A stretch of DNA of 64,000 bases from Streptomyces sp. NRRL B-1347 (GTDB taxonomy: Bacteria; Actinomycetota; Actinomycetes; Streptomycetales; Streptomycetaceae): positions 30,941 through 94,940 of the forward strand of contig NZ_JOJM01000025.1 in the NCBI RefSeq assembly GCF_000720325.1, read 5' to 3'. Below, one piece after another: positions 27,297 to 35,712 of the stretch. Position 1 is the stretch's first letter. Every line of letters starts with the position of its first letter. The notes beneath the pieces were generated by a model. The model did not search any database. It saw only the letters and a list, made by a program, of their open reading frames with translations, and was not told the origin of the DNA. A program made the position numbers and the translations under genes.

Positions 27297-28454
27297 CCCC
27301 AGGATCGCCACCATGTCGGCGACCAGCTGCCCCGGCAGGAGCTCGGTGAGCGCCTGGATGTTGTTGTACGAGGCCGAGCGGAGCTTGAGCCGGTACGGGG
27401 TCTTCTCGCCCTTGGACACCAGGTAGTAGCCGTTGATGCCGAGCGGGTTCTCCGTCCACGCGTACGTGTGGCCCTCGGGGGCCTTGAGCACCTTCGGCAG
27501 CCGCTGGTTGATGGGCCCCTGGGGCAGCTCCGCGATCCGGTCCAGACAGGCGTCCGCGAGGTCGAGCGCGTTGTGCGTCTGCTCCAGGAGGCACTCGAAG
27601 CGCGCCAGACAGTCGCCCTCCTCGCGGGTCACCACCTTCAGGACGTCGCCGAGCTCCGCGTACGCCAGATACGGCTCGTCGCGGCGCAGGTCGAAGTCGA
27701 CACCGGAGGCGCGGGCGATGGGACCGCTCACCCCGTAGGCGTGCACCGCCTCTTCGGAGAGCACGCCCACGCCGCGCGTACGCCCCCGGAAGATCTCGTT
27801 GCCGAGCACCAGACGGTCGTACACGTCCATGCGGGAGCGCACCGAGGCGACGGCCGCCCGCGCGCGGGTGGTCCATCCGGCGGGCAGGTCCTCCTTGAGG
27901 CCGCCGACGCGGTTGAACATGTAGTGCATCCGGCCGCCGGAGATCTCCTCCATGACGTTCTGGAGCTCCTCGCGCTCCCGGAAGGCGTAGAAGACCGGCG
28001 TGATGCCGCCCAGTTCGAGCGGGTACGAGCCGAGGAACATCAGGTGGTTCAGGACCCGGTTCAGCTCGGCGAGCAGCGTGCGCGTCCACACCGCGCGCTG
28101 GGGCACCTCCATGCCGAGCATCCGCTCCACGGCGAGCACCACGCCCAGCTCGTTCGAGAACGCCGACAGCCAGTCGTGGCGGTTGGCCAGCATCACGATC
28201 TGCCGGTAGTCGCGCGCCTCGAAGAGCTTCTCCGCGCCCCGGTGCATATAGCCGATGACCGGCTCCGCGTGCTGGATGCGCTCGCCGTCCAGGACGAGGC
28301 GCAGGCGCAGCACGCCGTGCGTCGACGGGTGCTGCGGGCCGATGTTCAGCACCATGTCGGTGCTCTCGGCGGCACCGCCGACCCCGACCGTCGTCTCGGT
28401 CAGCTCCGTACCCGCCACTGTCCGCGTCTTCCTGTGCTCCGTCGTGGGGCTCAT
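27261..28454 (-). CDS. nuoD2: NADH-quinone oxidoreductase subunit D paralogue (lone NuoD2)
   Basis: 397 aa, the normal length of NuoD (49-kDa subunit). [27 protein letters not shown] (Arg 72, equivalent to the arginine methylated by NDUFAF7), NRHDWLSAF and [19 protein letters not shown] are all present. The C-terminal [13 protein letters not shown] is the standard NuoD ending. The quinone-site region looks intact. No other nuo genes are adjacent, so it is a stand-alone copy. The start ATG at 28454 precedes a poorly conserved 33-residue lead. Confidence 0.93.
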   Translation of the reverse strand: MSPTTEHRKTRTVAGTELTETTVGVGGAAESTDMVLNIGPQHPSTHGVLRLRLVLDGERIQHAEPVIGYMHRGAEKLFEARDYRQIVMLANRHDWLSAFSNELGVVLAVERMLGMEVPQRAVWTRTLLAELNRVLNHLMFLGSYPLELGGITPVFYAFREREELQNVMEEISGGRMHYMFNRVGGLKEDLPAGWTTRARAAVASVRSRMDVYDRLVLGNEIFRGRTRGVGVLSEEAVHAYGVSGPIARASGVDFDLRRDEPYLAYAELGDVLKVVTREEGDCLARFECLLEQTHNALDLADACLDRIAELPQGPINQRLPKVLKAPEGHTYAWTENPLGINGYYLVSKGEKTPYRLKLRSASYNNIQALTELLPGQLVADMVAILGSLFFVVGDIDK

Positions 28455-28517
28455 GCGCACAGTCTGACGCACCGGAGCGGCCACGCCACTGTCAGATCCC
28501 GTACGTAGGCTTGAGGC

Positions 28518-29030
28518 ATGGAAACGGGGACGGGGACGCCGATGACGGCGCCGGGCGCGGACGCGGGCGAGCCGGTGTGGACCGGGCTGCCGCGCGGCCT
28601 GCTGAAGATGCGCCGGATGCTGCTCGTGGTCTGGCTGGTGCCGGTCGCGGTGGCGCTCGGGGTGCTGCTCGGCCTGTTCGCCGGACCCGCCTGGGCCGCC
28701 TTCGCGGTGCTGCCGCTCGCCCTCGCGGCCTGGGGCTGGCACCTCCTGGAGCGCAACTGGCTCTCCTGGCGGTACGCGGAGCGGGCCGACGACCTGCTCA
28801 TCAGCCGCGGCGTGCTGTGGCGCGAGGAGACGGTGGTGCCGTACGGCCGCATGCAGCTCGTCGAGGTGACCTCAGGGCCCGTGGAGCGCTACTTCGGCCT
28901 CGCCGGCGTCCAACTGCACACCGCGGCGGCCGCCACGGACGCCCGCATCCCCGGCCTCGACCCGCAGGAGGCCGAGCGCCTCCGCGACCGCCTCACCGAG
29001 CTCGGCGAAGCCCGATCGGCGGGGCTGTGA
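28518..29030 (+). CDS. PH-domain membrane protein (bPH2/YdbS type)
   Basis: 170 aa. Two membrane helices (about residues 33-75) precede a bacterial PH-like domain with the pattern [56 protein letters not shown]. This is the family hallmark: YxxLQxVEVxxGPLxRxFGLxxVxLHTA. The downstream gene encodes the larger two-copy partner and overlaps by 4 bp (GTGA). The pair corresponds to YdbS/YdbT of Bacillus, of unclear membrane function. It is divergent from nuoD2. Confidence 0.9.
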   Translation: METGTGTPMTAPGADAGEPVWTGLPRGLLKMRRMLLVVWLVPVAVALGVLLGLFAGPAWAAFAVLPLALAAWGWHLLERNWLSWRYAERADDLLISRGVLWREETVVPYGRMQLVEVTSGPVERYFGLAGVQLHTAAAATDARIPGLDPQEAERLRDRLTELGEARSAGL

Positions 29031-30412
29031 CCGGGGAACCGGTCCTCGGACCGCGCGAGGACGCCGCGCCCGGGCCCCGCGCGGACGGCACGGACAGCAC
29101 CGACGGCACGGGCGGCGCGGGTCCGCGGGAGCGGCGGCTGCATCCCGTGACGCCGTTGCGGCGGGCCTGGGCGCCCGTCGCCGTCCTCATGGGCTGGGCC
29201 TTCCACGACCCGGACGGCGCCCAGCGCCGCATGGCCGACATGACCGCCACCTCGCTCGCCCTGGTCGCCACGGCGGTCGTCGTCGGCGGCTCCCTGTACG
29301 GCTTCCTGAGCTGGTGGTACACCCACTTCGCCGTCACCGACACCGAGCTGCGCATCCGTACGGGCCTGGTGTTCCGGCGCACCGCGCACATCCGGCTCGA
29401 CCGGCTCCAGGCCGTCGACCTGACCCAGCCGCTCGCGGCCCGCGTCGTCGGCGTCACCAAGCTGAAGCTGGACGTCGTCGGCACGGACAAGAAGGACGAA
29501 CTGGCCTATCTCGGCGAGCGCGACGCCACCGCGCTGCGTGCCGAGCTTCTCGCGCGGGCAGCCGGTTTCGCCCCCGAGACGGCCCACGAGGTCGGCGAGG
29601 CGCCCTCGCGGCAGCTGCTGCACGTGCCGCCGCGCATGCTCGCCGTCTCCGTGCTGCTCACCGGCGCGCCCTGGCTGCTCCTTCTCGCCACGCTCACCGT
29701 CCCGACCTTCCTGTGGTTCCTGACGCACAGCGTGTGGACCGTCATCGCGACCGGGATTCCCATGCTCGGCGGCGCCTTCGCCAGCAGCGTCGGCCGCTTC
29801 ATCGGGGAGTACGACTGGACGGTCGGCGAGTCCCCCGACGGGCTGCGCCTGGACCACGGGCTGCTCGACAAGGCGCACGAGACGGTGCCGCCGGGCCGGG
29901 TGCAGACCGTACGGCTCGTGGAGCCGCTGCTGTGGCGCCGGTTCGGCTGGGTGCGGGTCGAGCTGGACGTGGCCGGGTCGGCGAACGGCGTGCTCGTGCC
30001 GGTCGCGCCGCGCGAGCTCGCCGAGTCGGTGATCACGCAGGTCCTGCCGGGGGTGCGGGTGCCGGGCCCGGACGAGCTGTCCCGGCCGCCCGCGCGCGCG
30101 TCGTGGTGCGTCCCGGTGTGGTGGAAGGGGCACGGACTCGCCGTCACCGACGCGGTGTTCGCCGCGCGGCACGGGCTGCTCCGACGGCGGCTCTCCCTGG
30201 TGCCGCACGCGAAGGTGCAGAGCGTGCGGCTCGTGCAGGGGCCCTGGGAGCGGTTCAAGGGCGTCGCCGACGTGAAGGTGGACACCGGGGCGGGCCGTAC
30301 GGTGACGGCTCGGCTGCGGCCCTCCGCGGAGGCGGCGGAGCTGTTGCGTGCGCAGGCGGAGCGCTCCCGTACGGGGCGCCGGGCCGCGCGGCCCGACCGG
30401 TGGATGGCCTGA
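29027..30412 (+). CDS. Multi-PH-domain membrane protein (bPH2/YdbT type)
   Basis: 461 aa from the GTG at 29027. A disordered 35-residue lead is followed by membrane helices near 45-105, a first PH-like unit (TDTELRIRTGLVFRRTAHIRLDRLQAVDLTQPLAAR), two more helices near 205-260, a second unit (LRLDHGLLDKAHETVPPGRVQTVRLVEPLLWRRFGW) and a third (FAARHGLLRRRLSLVPHAKVQSVRLVQGPWERFKG). It should act with the preceding small PH protein in the membrane, as coupled translation suggests. The function is unknown. Confidence 0.9.
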   Translation: MTGEPVLGPREDAAPGPRADGTDSTDGTGGAGPRERRLHPVTPLRRAWAPVAVLMGWAFHDPDGAQRRMADMTATSLALVATAVVVGGSLYGFLSWWYTHFAVTDTELRIRTGLVFRRTAHIRLDRLQAVDLTQPLAARVVGVTKLKLDVVGTDKKDELAYLGERDATALRAELLARAAGFAPETAHEVGEAPSRQLLHVPPRMLAVSVLLTGAPWLLLLATLTVPTFLWFLTHSVWTVIATGIPMLGGAFASSVGRFIGEYDWTVGESPDGLRLDHGLLDKAHETVPPGRVQTVRLVEPLLWRRFGWVRVELDVAGSANGVLVPVAPRELAESVITQVLPGVRVPGPDELSRPPARASWCVPVWWKGHGLAVTDAVFAARHGLLRRRLSLVPHAKVQSVRLVQGPWERFKGVADVKVDTGAGRTVTARLRPSAEAAELLRAQAERSRTGRRAARPDRWMA

Positions 30413-30486
30413 CCCTGGCGGCCCTCCGCGGGCGGCGCCCCACCGCTGCCGCGGCGGATGCTTCCCACCCTCCCACCCGGAACTCC

Positions 30487-30506
30487 CCGGGCCTTGCAAG
30501 GCCCGG
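30487..30506. terminator. Perfect palindrome between convergent genes, likely terminator
   Basis: CCGGGCCTTGCAAGGCCCGG is a perfect 20-bp palindrome, 75 bp after the PH-protein stop and 51 bp before the stop of the convergent coiled-coil gene. A wider imperfect stem surrounds it. Confidence 0.5.
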
Positions 30507-30556
30507 CCCCGACGCGGAGCGCTTGCGGGTGGTGCCCCGGGGCAAGGGCCGGAAGG

Positions 30557-31600
30557 TCAGGCGCGCAAGGCCGTACGGAGGCCCTTCAGGTCGATCTGCT
30601 CCGTCTCGTCGTGGGCGGTGAGGTCGATGACCTGGCCCACCCCGCGCTCCGCGTCGGTCGCCGCGTCCGACGGCTTGAACTCTGCCTCGGCCTCCGCCTT
30701 GTGGACCGCGAGGGCCTCCTCGCCCACGACGTCGGCGAGGTCCTCGTTCTGCACGGCGTCGAGAGCGGCCGGGGCCGTGCTCTTCGTACCGAAGAAGTCG
30801 AAGCCGCCCTCACCGGCGGTCCTGCGGACCTGCGCGGGCGGCACGACGGCCGCCGCGGCCGGAACCAGCGGCTGCGCGCCCGCGGCCCGCTCGTGGCCGT
30901 CCTCGGGCTCGTCGTCGGCGGCGGCGTCGGGTTCCACGCCGTCCGTGGACTCGGACTGAACCTCGACCTCGGATTCGACCTCGGATTCGACCTCGGCCTC
31001 GGGCTCCGCCGCGACCTCGGGCCCGGCGTCCCGCTCCGCGAGGCGGTCGAGCGCCGCGTTGGCCCGCTCGTACAGCGAGACCTCGGGCGTCCCCTCCTCG
31101 GCGGAGCCCTCCGAAGAAGCCGCCGGCAGCGCGCGGGTGGGGGTCGTGGCCCCTATGGCGAGCAGCCGCCGCCCTTCGAGGGCGCTGGCCCGCTCGGTCT
31201 CCGCCGTCGCGTACCGGCGCAGCAGCGCCGCGTGTTCGTTGCGCAGCGCGGCCAGCTCCGCCCGCTTGGAGCGCAGCTTGTTCTCCAGCTTGGAGCGCAG
31301 CTCACGCGCCTCGTCGAGGTCGGACTCGCACTCCGCTATGCGCTCCTCGTAGCGCCACTCCTCGCTCGCGCGCGCCCGGCCGAGCTCCGCGACCCGCTTG
31401 CCCGCGGCCCGGTCCCAGCGGCGCATGACGACCGAGCCCAGGACGGCGCTCGCGGCCGCGGCGGCGGCGAGCCCGCGCAGCACGACGGGTTCCGCGAACA
31501 GCCAGGCGCCGCCGGCGCAGACGACGGAGAAGCCTGCGACCGCCGACGGAGGAAGCAGCCTGTGCAGTGGTGGGGAATGGCGGTGACGTCCACGTGGCAT
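30557..31600 (-). CDS. Membrane-anchored coiled-coil protein with acidic repeats, unknown
   Basis: 347 aa from the ATG at 31600. Two membrane helices lie near residues 18-60. A long charged coiled coil spans about 70-150 (SEEWRYEERIAECESDLDEARELRSKLENKLRSKRAEL is wholly heptad-like). Next is an acidic low-complexity stretch with an EVESE repeat near 205-225, then an Ala/Pro linker. A conserved-looking C-terminus holds GGFDFFGTK and QVIDLTAHDETEQIDL. It could be a cytoplasmic scaffold at the membrane. I do not recognise a named family. Confidence 0.7.
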   Translation of the reverse strand: MPRGRHRHSPPLHRLLPPSAVAGFSVVCAGGAWLFAEPVVLRGLAAAAAASAVLGSVVMRRWDRAAGKRVAELGRARASEEWRYEERIAECESDLDEARELRSKLENKLRSKRAELAALRNEHAALLRRYATAETERASALEGRRLLAIGATTPTRALPAASSEGSAEEGTPEVSLYERANAALDRLAERDAGPEVAAEPEAEVESEVESEVEVQSESTDGVEPDAAADDEPEDGHERAAGAQPLVPAAAAVVPPAQVRRTAGEGGFDFFGTKSTAPAALDAVQNEDLADVVGEEALAVHKAEAEAEFKPSDAATDAERGVGQVIDLTAHDETEQIDLKGLRTALRA

Positions 31601-31759
31601 GGCCAGAAACTTACCGCGCGTAGGCGAAGTCTGGTGCCTCGCCCGCCAAAATCCCGGTGCCCCCACCACAACTCCCCACCCCGCCGAGCCACTTCTTCTC
31701 CGACCGGCCACTCCACCGCCTCCGGCCGGATTCCGCAACCCGGCACGCGATCTCCGCGC

Positions 31760-32722
31760 TTACTTCTTGATCAGGCCCTTGGACTTCAGATAGTCCTTCG
31801 CGACATCGCCTTCCTTCTGGCGCTCCTCGTCGACCTTGCGGTTCAGTTCGATGAGGTCGTCCGTCGTGAGCGTCTTGGTGAGCTTGCCGAGCGCGGCGGC
31901 TATCTCCTTGTCGCCCGCCGACTTCTCGTTCACCACGGGAAGGATGTTGTCGGCGTTCTGGAGCTTCTTGTCGTCCTCCAGGATCACGAGGCCGAAGTTC
32001 TTCAGCGTCGCGTCCGTGGTCGTCGTCAGGACCAGTTGGTCCGTGCCGTTCTTGACGGCCTGCTTCGACTGGGTGGTGCCGACGCCCTTGGGGTCGATTC
32101 CGGAGACGTCGATGCCGTACTTCTTCTTCAGGCCCGGGGCGCAGAACGGCCGCGTCTCGCATTCGTCACCGGCGGCGATCCTGACCTTCTCACCGGACTT
32201 GCCAAGATCCGAAAGCGTCTTGAGCTTGTGTTCCTTCGCGTAGTCCTCGGTCACCGCGAACGCGTTCTGGTCGACCGCGCCGCCCGCCGGAAGCACCTTG
32301 AGGCCGCGCGGCTCCGCGAGCTCGGTCAGTGCGCGGACCGTCGTCGCGAGATCACTGGACGCGACCGGCTTCGTGTCCGAGCCGTTCTTCTTCAGGTTCA
32401 GGAATTCCGCGAGGGTGGCCGCGTATTCGGGAGCGACGTCGATGGAGCCCTTCTTCAGCTCCGGCTCGTACACCTCGCGGTTCTGCACGGTCTTCACCGA
32501 CGCGTCGTATCCGGCGTCCCGCAGTACGCCCGCGTACAGCTCGGCGAGCACCTTCTGCTCGGTGAACCGGGCCGAGCCCACCACGATCGCGCCCTTGCCG
32601 CCGGCCGAGTCCTTGTCGTCCTCCAGGCTGTCGCCGCCGCACGCGGCGAGGCCCGCGCCCAGCGTCACGACGGCCGCGGCCGCCCCTGCCATCCGTCGCG
32701 CGCGACGCGTTCTGCTGTTCAT
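31760..32722 (-). CDS. opuCC: Osmoprotectant ABC transporter substrate-binding lipoprotein (OpuCC/ProX type)
   Basis: 320 aa. The lipobox LAACGG places the lipidated Cys at residue 28. The mature part is an OpuAC-type periplasmic-binding domain: IVVGSARFTEQKVLAELYAGVL, the DVAPEYAAT segment and DQLVLTTTTDATLKNFGL. It captures glycine betaine, choline-like or similar compatible solutes outside the membrane. It is third in line after two permease genes, 111 bp downstream of the second. The ATPase gene is divergent at 34458. Confidence 0.92.
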   Translation of the reverse strand: MNSRTRRARRMAGAAAAVVTLGAGLAACGGDSLEDDKDSAGGKGAIVVGSARFTEQKVLAELYAGVLRDAGYDASVKTVQNREVYEPELKKGSIDVAPEYAATLAEFLNLKKNGSDTKPVASSDLATTVRALTELAEPRGLKVLPAGGAVDQNAFAVTEDYAKEHKLKTLSDLGKSGEKVRIAAGDECETRPFCAPGLKKKYGIDVSGIDPKGVGTTQSKQAVKNGTDQLVLTTTTDATLKNFGLVILEDDKKLQNADNILPVVNEKSAGDKEIAAALGKLTKTLTTDDLIELNRKVDEERQKEGDVAKDYLKSKGLIKK

Positions 32723-32833
32723 CGGTGAACCACCATTCGAGAGTTTCAGGGCCGCGAGCGTTTCGGGGCCGGAAGGCCGGTACGTGCGGCGGGGAGAGGC
32801 AGGAGGGAGCCCGAGGTGCGCCCCGTCGGATGC

Positions 32834-33514
32834 TCAGGCACGCATACGGGACCGCCCCCGCATCGGGTCGAAGGCCCACCCCACCGCGACGAGCACGCCC
32901 TCCACGGCCAGGGCGAGCAGCGCCACCAGGAAGGCGCCCGCGACCACCTGCGGCGTGTTCTGCAGGTTGAACCCGGCCGTGATGATCCGGCCCAGGCCGC
33001 CCTCGCCCGCCATCGCGGCGAGCGTCGCCGTGGCGACGACCTGCACGGCGGCCGACCGCACCCCCGTCATGATCAGGGGGTAGGCCAGCGGCAGCTCGAC
33101 CCGGCCGAAGACCTGACGGCCGCTCATCCCCATGCCGCGCGCGGCCTCGACCACCGAGCGGTCGACCTCGCGCATGCCGACGTACGCGTTCGTCAGGAGC
33201 GGGGGCACGGCGAACAGGACCAGGGCGATCAGCGTCGGCACGTCCCCGTGCTCCCCGAGCGGGGTGAGCGTGAGCAGGACGAGCACCGCGAGGGTGGGCA
33301 CCGCCCGCCCCACGTTCGAGATGTTCACCGCGAGGGCGCCGCCCTTGCCGATGTGCCCGAGCAGCAACGCGATCGGCAGGGCGATGGCGCACGACACGGC
33401 GAGGCAGACGCCGCTGAAGTAGAGGTGCTCGGCGAGCCGGTGCCACACCCCCTTCTCGCCCTGCCAGTTGGCCGATGTGGTCAGCCACTCATAGGCGCCG
33501 GATATCGCGTTCAT
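32834..33514 (-). CDS. opuCD: Osmoprotectant ABC transporter permease (OpuCD type)
   Basis: 226 aa with about six membrane helices. The ATPase-contact loop EAARGMGMSGRQVFGRVELPLAYPLIMTGVR is the BPD_transp_1 EAA motif. NISNVGRAVPTLAVLVLL is the family's conserved helix. Its start ATG overlaps the stop of the upstream permease (ATGA at 33511-33514), so the two permeases are translated together and presumably form a heterodimer. Confidence 0.93.
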   Translation of the reverse strand: MNAISGAYEWLTTSANWQGEKGVWHRLAEHLYFSGVCLAVSCAIALPIALLLGHIGKGGALAVNISNVGRAVPTLAVLVLLTLTPLGEHGDVPTLIALVLFAVPPLLTNAYVGMREVDRSVVEAARGMGMSGRQVFGRVELPLAYPLIMTGVRSAAVQVVATATLAAMAGEGGLGRIITAGFNLQNTPQVVAGAFLVALLALAVEGVLVAVGWAFDPMRGRSRMRA

Positions 33515-34251
33515 ACGGGCTCAGCCACCTTGCCCACACCGGGGGCCGCGTCCGCCTTGCGCGAGAAACGGCTCGTACGTATTCGACGCGTCCGGGTCCA
33601 CGGGGTGAGCCGGCGCTGGAGCGCGAGGAGCAGCAGGTCGGCCGCGAGGGCGAGCAGGACGCACAGCACCGACGCCGTGAGCACCTGGGCCTTGAACTGG
33701 GTGTCGAGGCCGTCGAGGATCATCGTGCCCAGGCCGCCCTTGTCCACGATGGCGCCGACCGTGGTGAGCGCCACCGTCGAGACCGTCGTGATCCGCACGC
33801 CGGCGAGCAGCGAGGGCAGCGCCAGCGGCAGTTCGACCTCCCACAGCAGCCGCAGCGGGCCGTACCCCATGCCCTTGGCGGCTTCTCTGGCCTCCTCGGG
33901 CACCGCCCGCAGGCCCGCGAGGATGTTCCGCACGAGGATCGTCAGCGAGTACAGGACGAGGCCCGTGACCACGAGCGACGCGGACAGGCCGAAGAACGGG
34001 AGCAGCAGCGAGAACATCGCCAGGGACGGGATCGAGTACAACACCGTCGTCACGCCGAGGATCGGCGCGGCCAGGAACCGCCAGCGCCGCGCGAGCAGGG
34101 CGAGCGGCAGCGACACCGCCACGCCTATCGCCACGGACGCGGCCGTGATGCCGACGTGCTGCACCGTCGCGTCGATCAACTCCTGGCTGCGCGAGCGGAC
34201 GTACTCGCCGCAGATCCAGTCGTTCGTCACGAGACAGTTCCGCTTGCTCAC
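33511..34251 (-). CDS. opuCB: Osmoprotectant ABC transporter permease (OpuCB type)
   Basis: 246 aa from the GTG at 34251, which has GGAGG eight bases upstream. Six membrane helices surround the EAA loop EAAKGMGYGPLRLLWEVELPLALPSLLAGVR. The N-terminus contains LYSIPSLAMFSLLLPFFGLSAS, the counterpart of the AVPTLA helix in the partner permease. The C-terminal 30 residues are basic and soluble. It is divergent from the ATPase gene; the 206-bp gap must hold both promoters. Confidence 0.92.
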   Translation of the reverse strand: MSKRNCLVTNDWICGEYVRSRSQELIDATVQHVGITAASVAIGVAVSLPLALLARRWRFLAAPILGVTTVLYSIPSLAMFSLLLPFFGLSASLVVTGLVLYSLTILVRNILAGLRAVPEEAREAAKGMGYGPLRLLWEVELPLALPSLLAGVRITTVSTVALTTVGAIVDKGGLGTMILDGLDTQFKAQVLTASVLCVLLALAADLLLLALQRRLTPWTRTRRIRTSRFSRKADAAPGVGKVAEPV

Positions 34252-34457
34252 CCGCCCCGCCTCCCCCGATTCCCCGAAGCCATGCCGATCGGACGTGTGC
34301 TCCATCGCACACGTGCCCAAGCGCACACGTTCATCTGTCCCGCGACCCTAACGCCGAGCACTGACAATCGCCGAGACTCGTCGTGCGGGCGCAACACGGC
34401 CTTCACAGACGCGGGCGCACCATGGCCCTCTCAGTACACGCGCCACAATGGGGACTC

Positions 34458-35615
34458 ATGATCCGGTTCGAGCATGTGACCAAGCGGTACGCGGACGGCA
34501 CGACGGCCGTCGACGACCTGTCGTTCGAGGTCGGCGAGGGTGAACTGGTCACGCTCGTCGGCCCTTCGGGCTGCGGCAAGACCACGACGATGAAGATGGT
34601 GAACCGGCTCATCGAGCCCACCAGCGGCCGGATACTCCTCGACGGCGACGACATATCGGGCATCGACCCGGTCCAACTGCGCCGCCGCATCGGCTACGTG
34701 ATCCAGCAGGTCGGCCTGTTCCCGCACAAGACGGTCCTGGACAACACGGCGACCGTCCCGCACCTCCTCGGCGTCAAGCGCGCCAAGGCCCGTGAGCGCG
34801 CCGCCGAGCTCCTCGACCTGGTCGGCCTCGACCCGTCGGTGTACGGCGGACGCTACCCCGAGCAGCTCTCCGGCGGCCAGCGCCAACGCGTGGGCGTGGC
34901 CCGGGCGTTGGCGGCGGACCCGCCGGTGCTCCTGATGGACGAGCCGTTCGGCGCGGTCGACCCGGTGGTCCGCGAGCACCTGCAGAACGAGTTCCTCCGC
35001 CTCCAGCAGGCCGTGCGGAAGACCGTGTTGTTCGTCACGCACGACATCGAGGAGGCGGTCCGGCTCGGCGACCGCATCGCCGTCTACGGCCACGGCCGCA
35101 TCGAGCAGTTCGACACCCCGTCGACCGTCCTCGGCGCGCCCGCCACGGAGTACGTCGCGGACTTCGTGGGGGCGGACCGGGGCCTGAAGCGCCTCTCGGT
35201 GACGCCGATCGAGGAGGGCGACCTGGAGCAGCCGCCGGTCGTGCACCTGAACGACACGCTGCCCAAGGAGCTCGACGCCCGCTGGGCCGTCGTCCTGGAC
35301 GGCGAGAACAACCTGCACGGCTGGATCTCCGCGGAGCACGCGCGCGTGGGCACTGGCACGGTGCGCGAGCACGCGCGGCGCATGGAGGCGTGGCTGCCGG
35401 TGGGCGCGAGCCTGAAGCAGGCGTTCTCCACGATGCTCCAGCACGACGCGGGGTGGATCGCCGTCATCGACGAGAACAGCGAGGGACGGTTCCTCGGGGT
35501 GCTGACGCCCGCGCGGCTGCACGAGGCGCTGCGGCGCTCCACGGCCGCGGACGCGCTCGCCATCGCGCGCGGGGACGTGGAGCTGGAGAGCGTGGCCTCG
35601 GTCACGGGCGCCTGA
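34458..35615 (+). CDS. opuCA: Osmoprotectant ABC transporter ATPase (OpuCA/ProV type)
   Basis: 385 aa. Walker A is GPSGCGKTT (about residues 35-43), the signature is LSGGQRQRVGVARALA, Walker B is VLLMDEPFGAVD, and the switch is His in FVTHDIEEA. After residue 240 come tandem CBS-like segments. The second (WIAVIDENSEGRFLGVLTPARLHEAL) is recognisable and the first is weak. In OpuA-type importers CBS domains sense ionic strength. The ATG at 34458 is used. It is encoded away from its permeases but completes the importer. Confidence 0.94.
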   Translation: MIRFEHVTKRYADGTTAVDDLSFEVGEGELVTLVGPSGCGKTTTMKMVNRLIEPTSGRILLDGDDISGIDPVQLRRRIGYVIQQVGLFPHKTVLDNTATVPHLLGVKRAKARERAAELLDLVGLDPSVYGGRYPEQLSGGQRQRVGVARALAADPPVLLMDEPFGAVDPVVREHLQNEFLRLQQAVRKTVLFVTHDIEEAVRLGDRIAVYGHGRIEQFDTPSTVLGAPATEYVADFVGADRGLKRLSVTPIEEGDLEQPPVVHLNDTLPKELDARWAVVLDGENNLHGWISAEHARVGTGTVREHARRMEAWLPVGASLKQAFSTMLQHDAGWIAVIDENSEGRFLGVLTPARLHEALRRSTAADALAIARGDVELESVASVTGA

Positions 35616-35638
35616 AGCGCTCGCCCGGCACTCATGAC

Positions 35639-35687
35639 TGTGCCCGCCCCTCCCGTCCTGCGAGACGGGACGGGACGGGCAGGCACA
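35639..35687. terminator. Terminator hairpin between opuCA and the esterase-fold gene
   Basis: Imperfect GC-rich arms beginning TGTGCCCGCCC and ending GGGCAGGCACA pair across a short loop at about 35658-35664. The hairpin lies 23 bp after the opuCA stop and 26 bp before the stop of the convergent gene, so it can serve both. Confidence 0.6.
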
Positions 35688-35712
35688 GGCGAAGAGAGGG
35701 CAGGTCGAGCGG

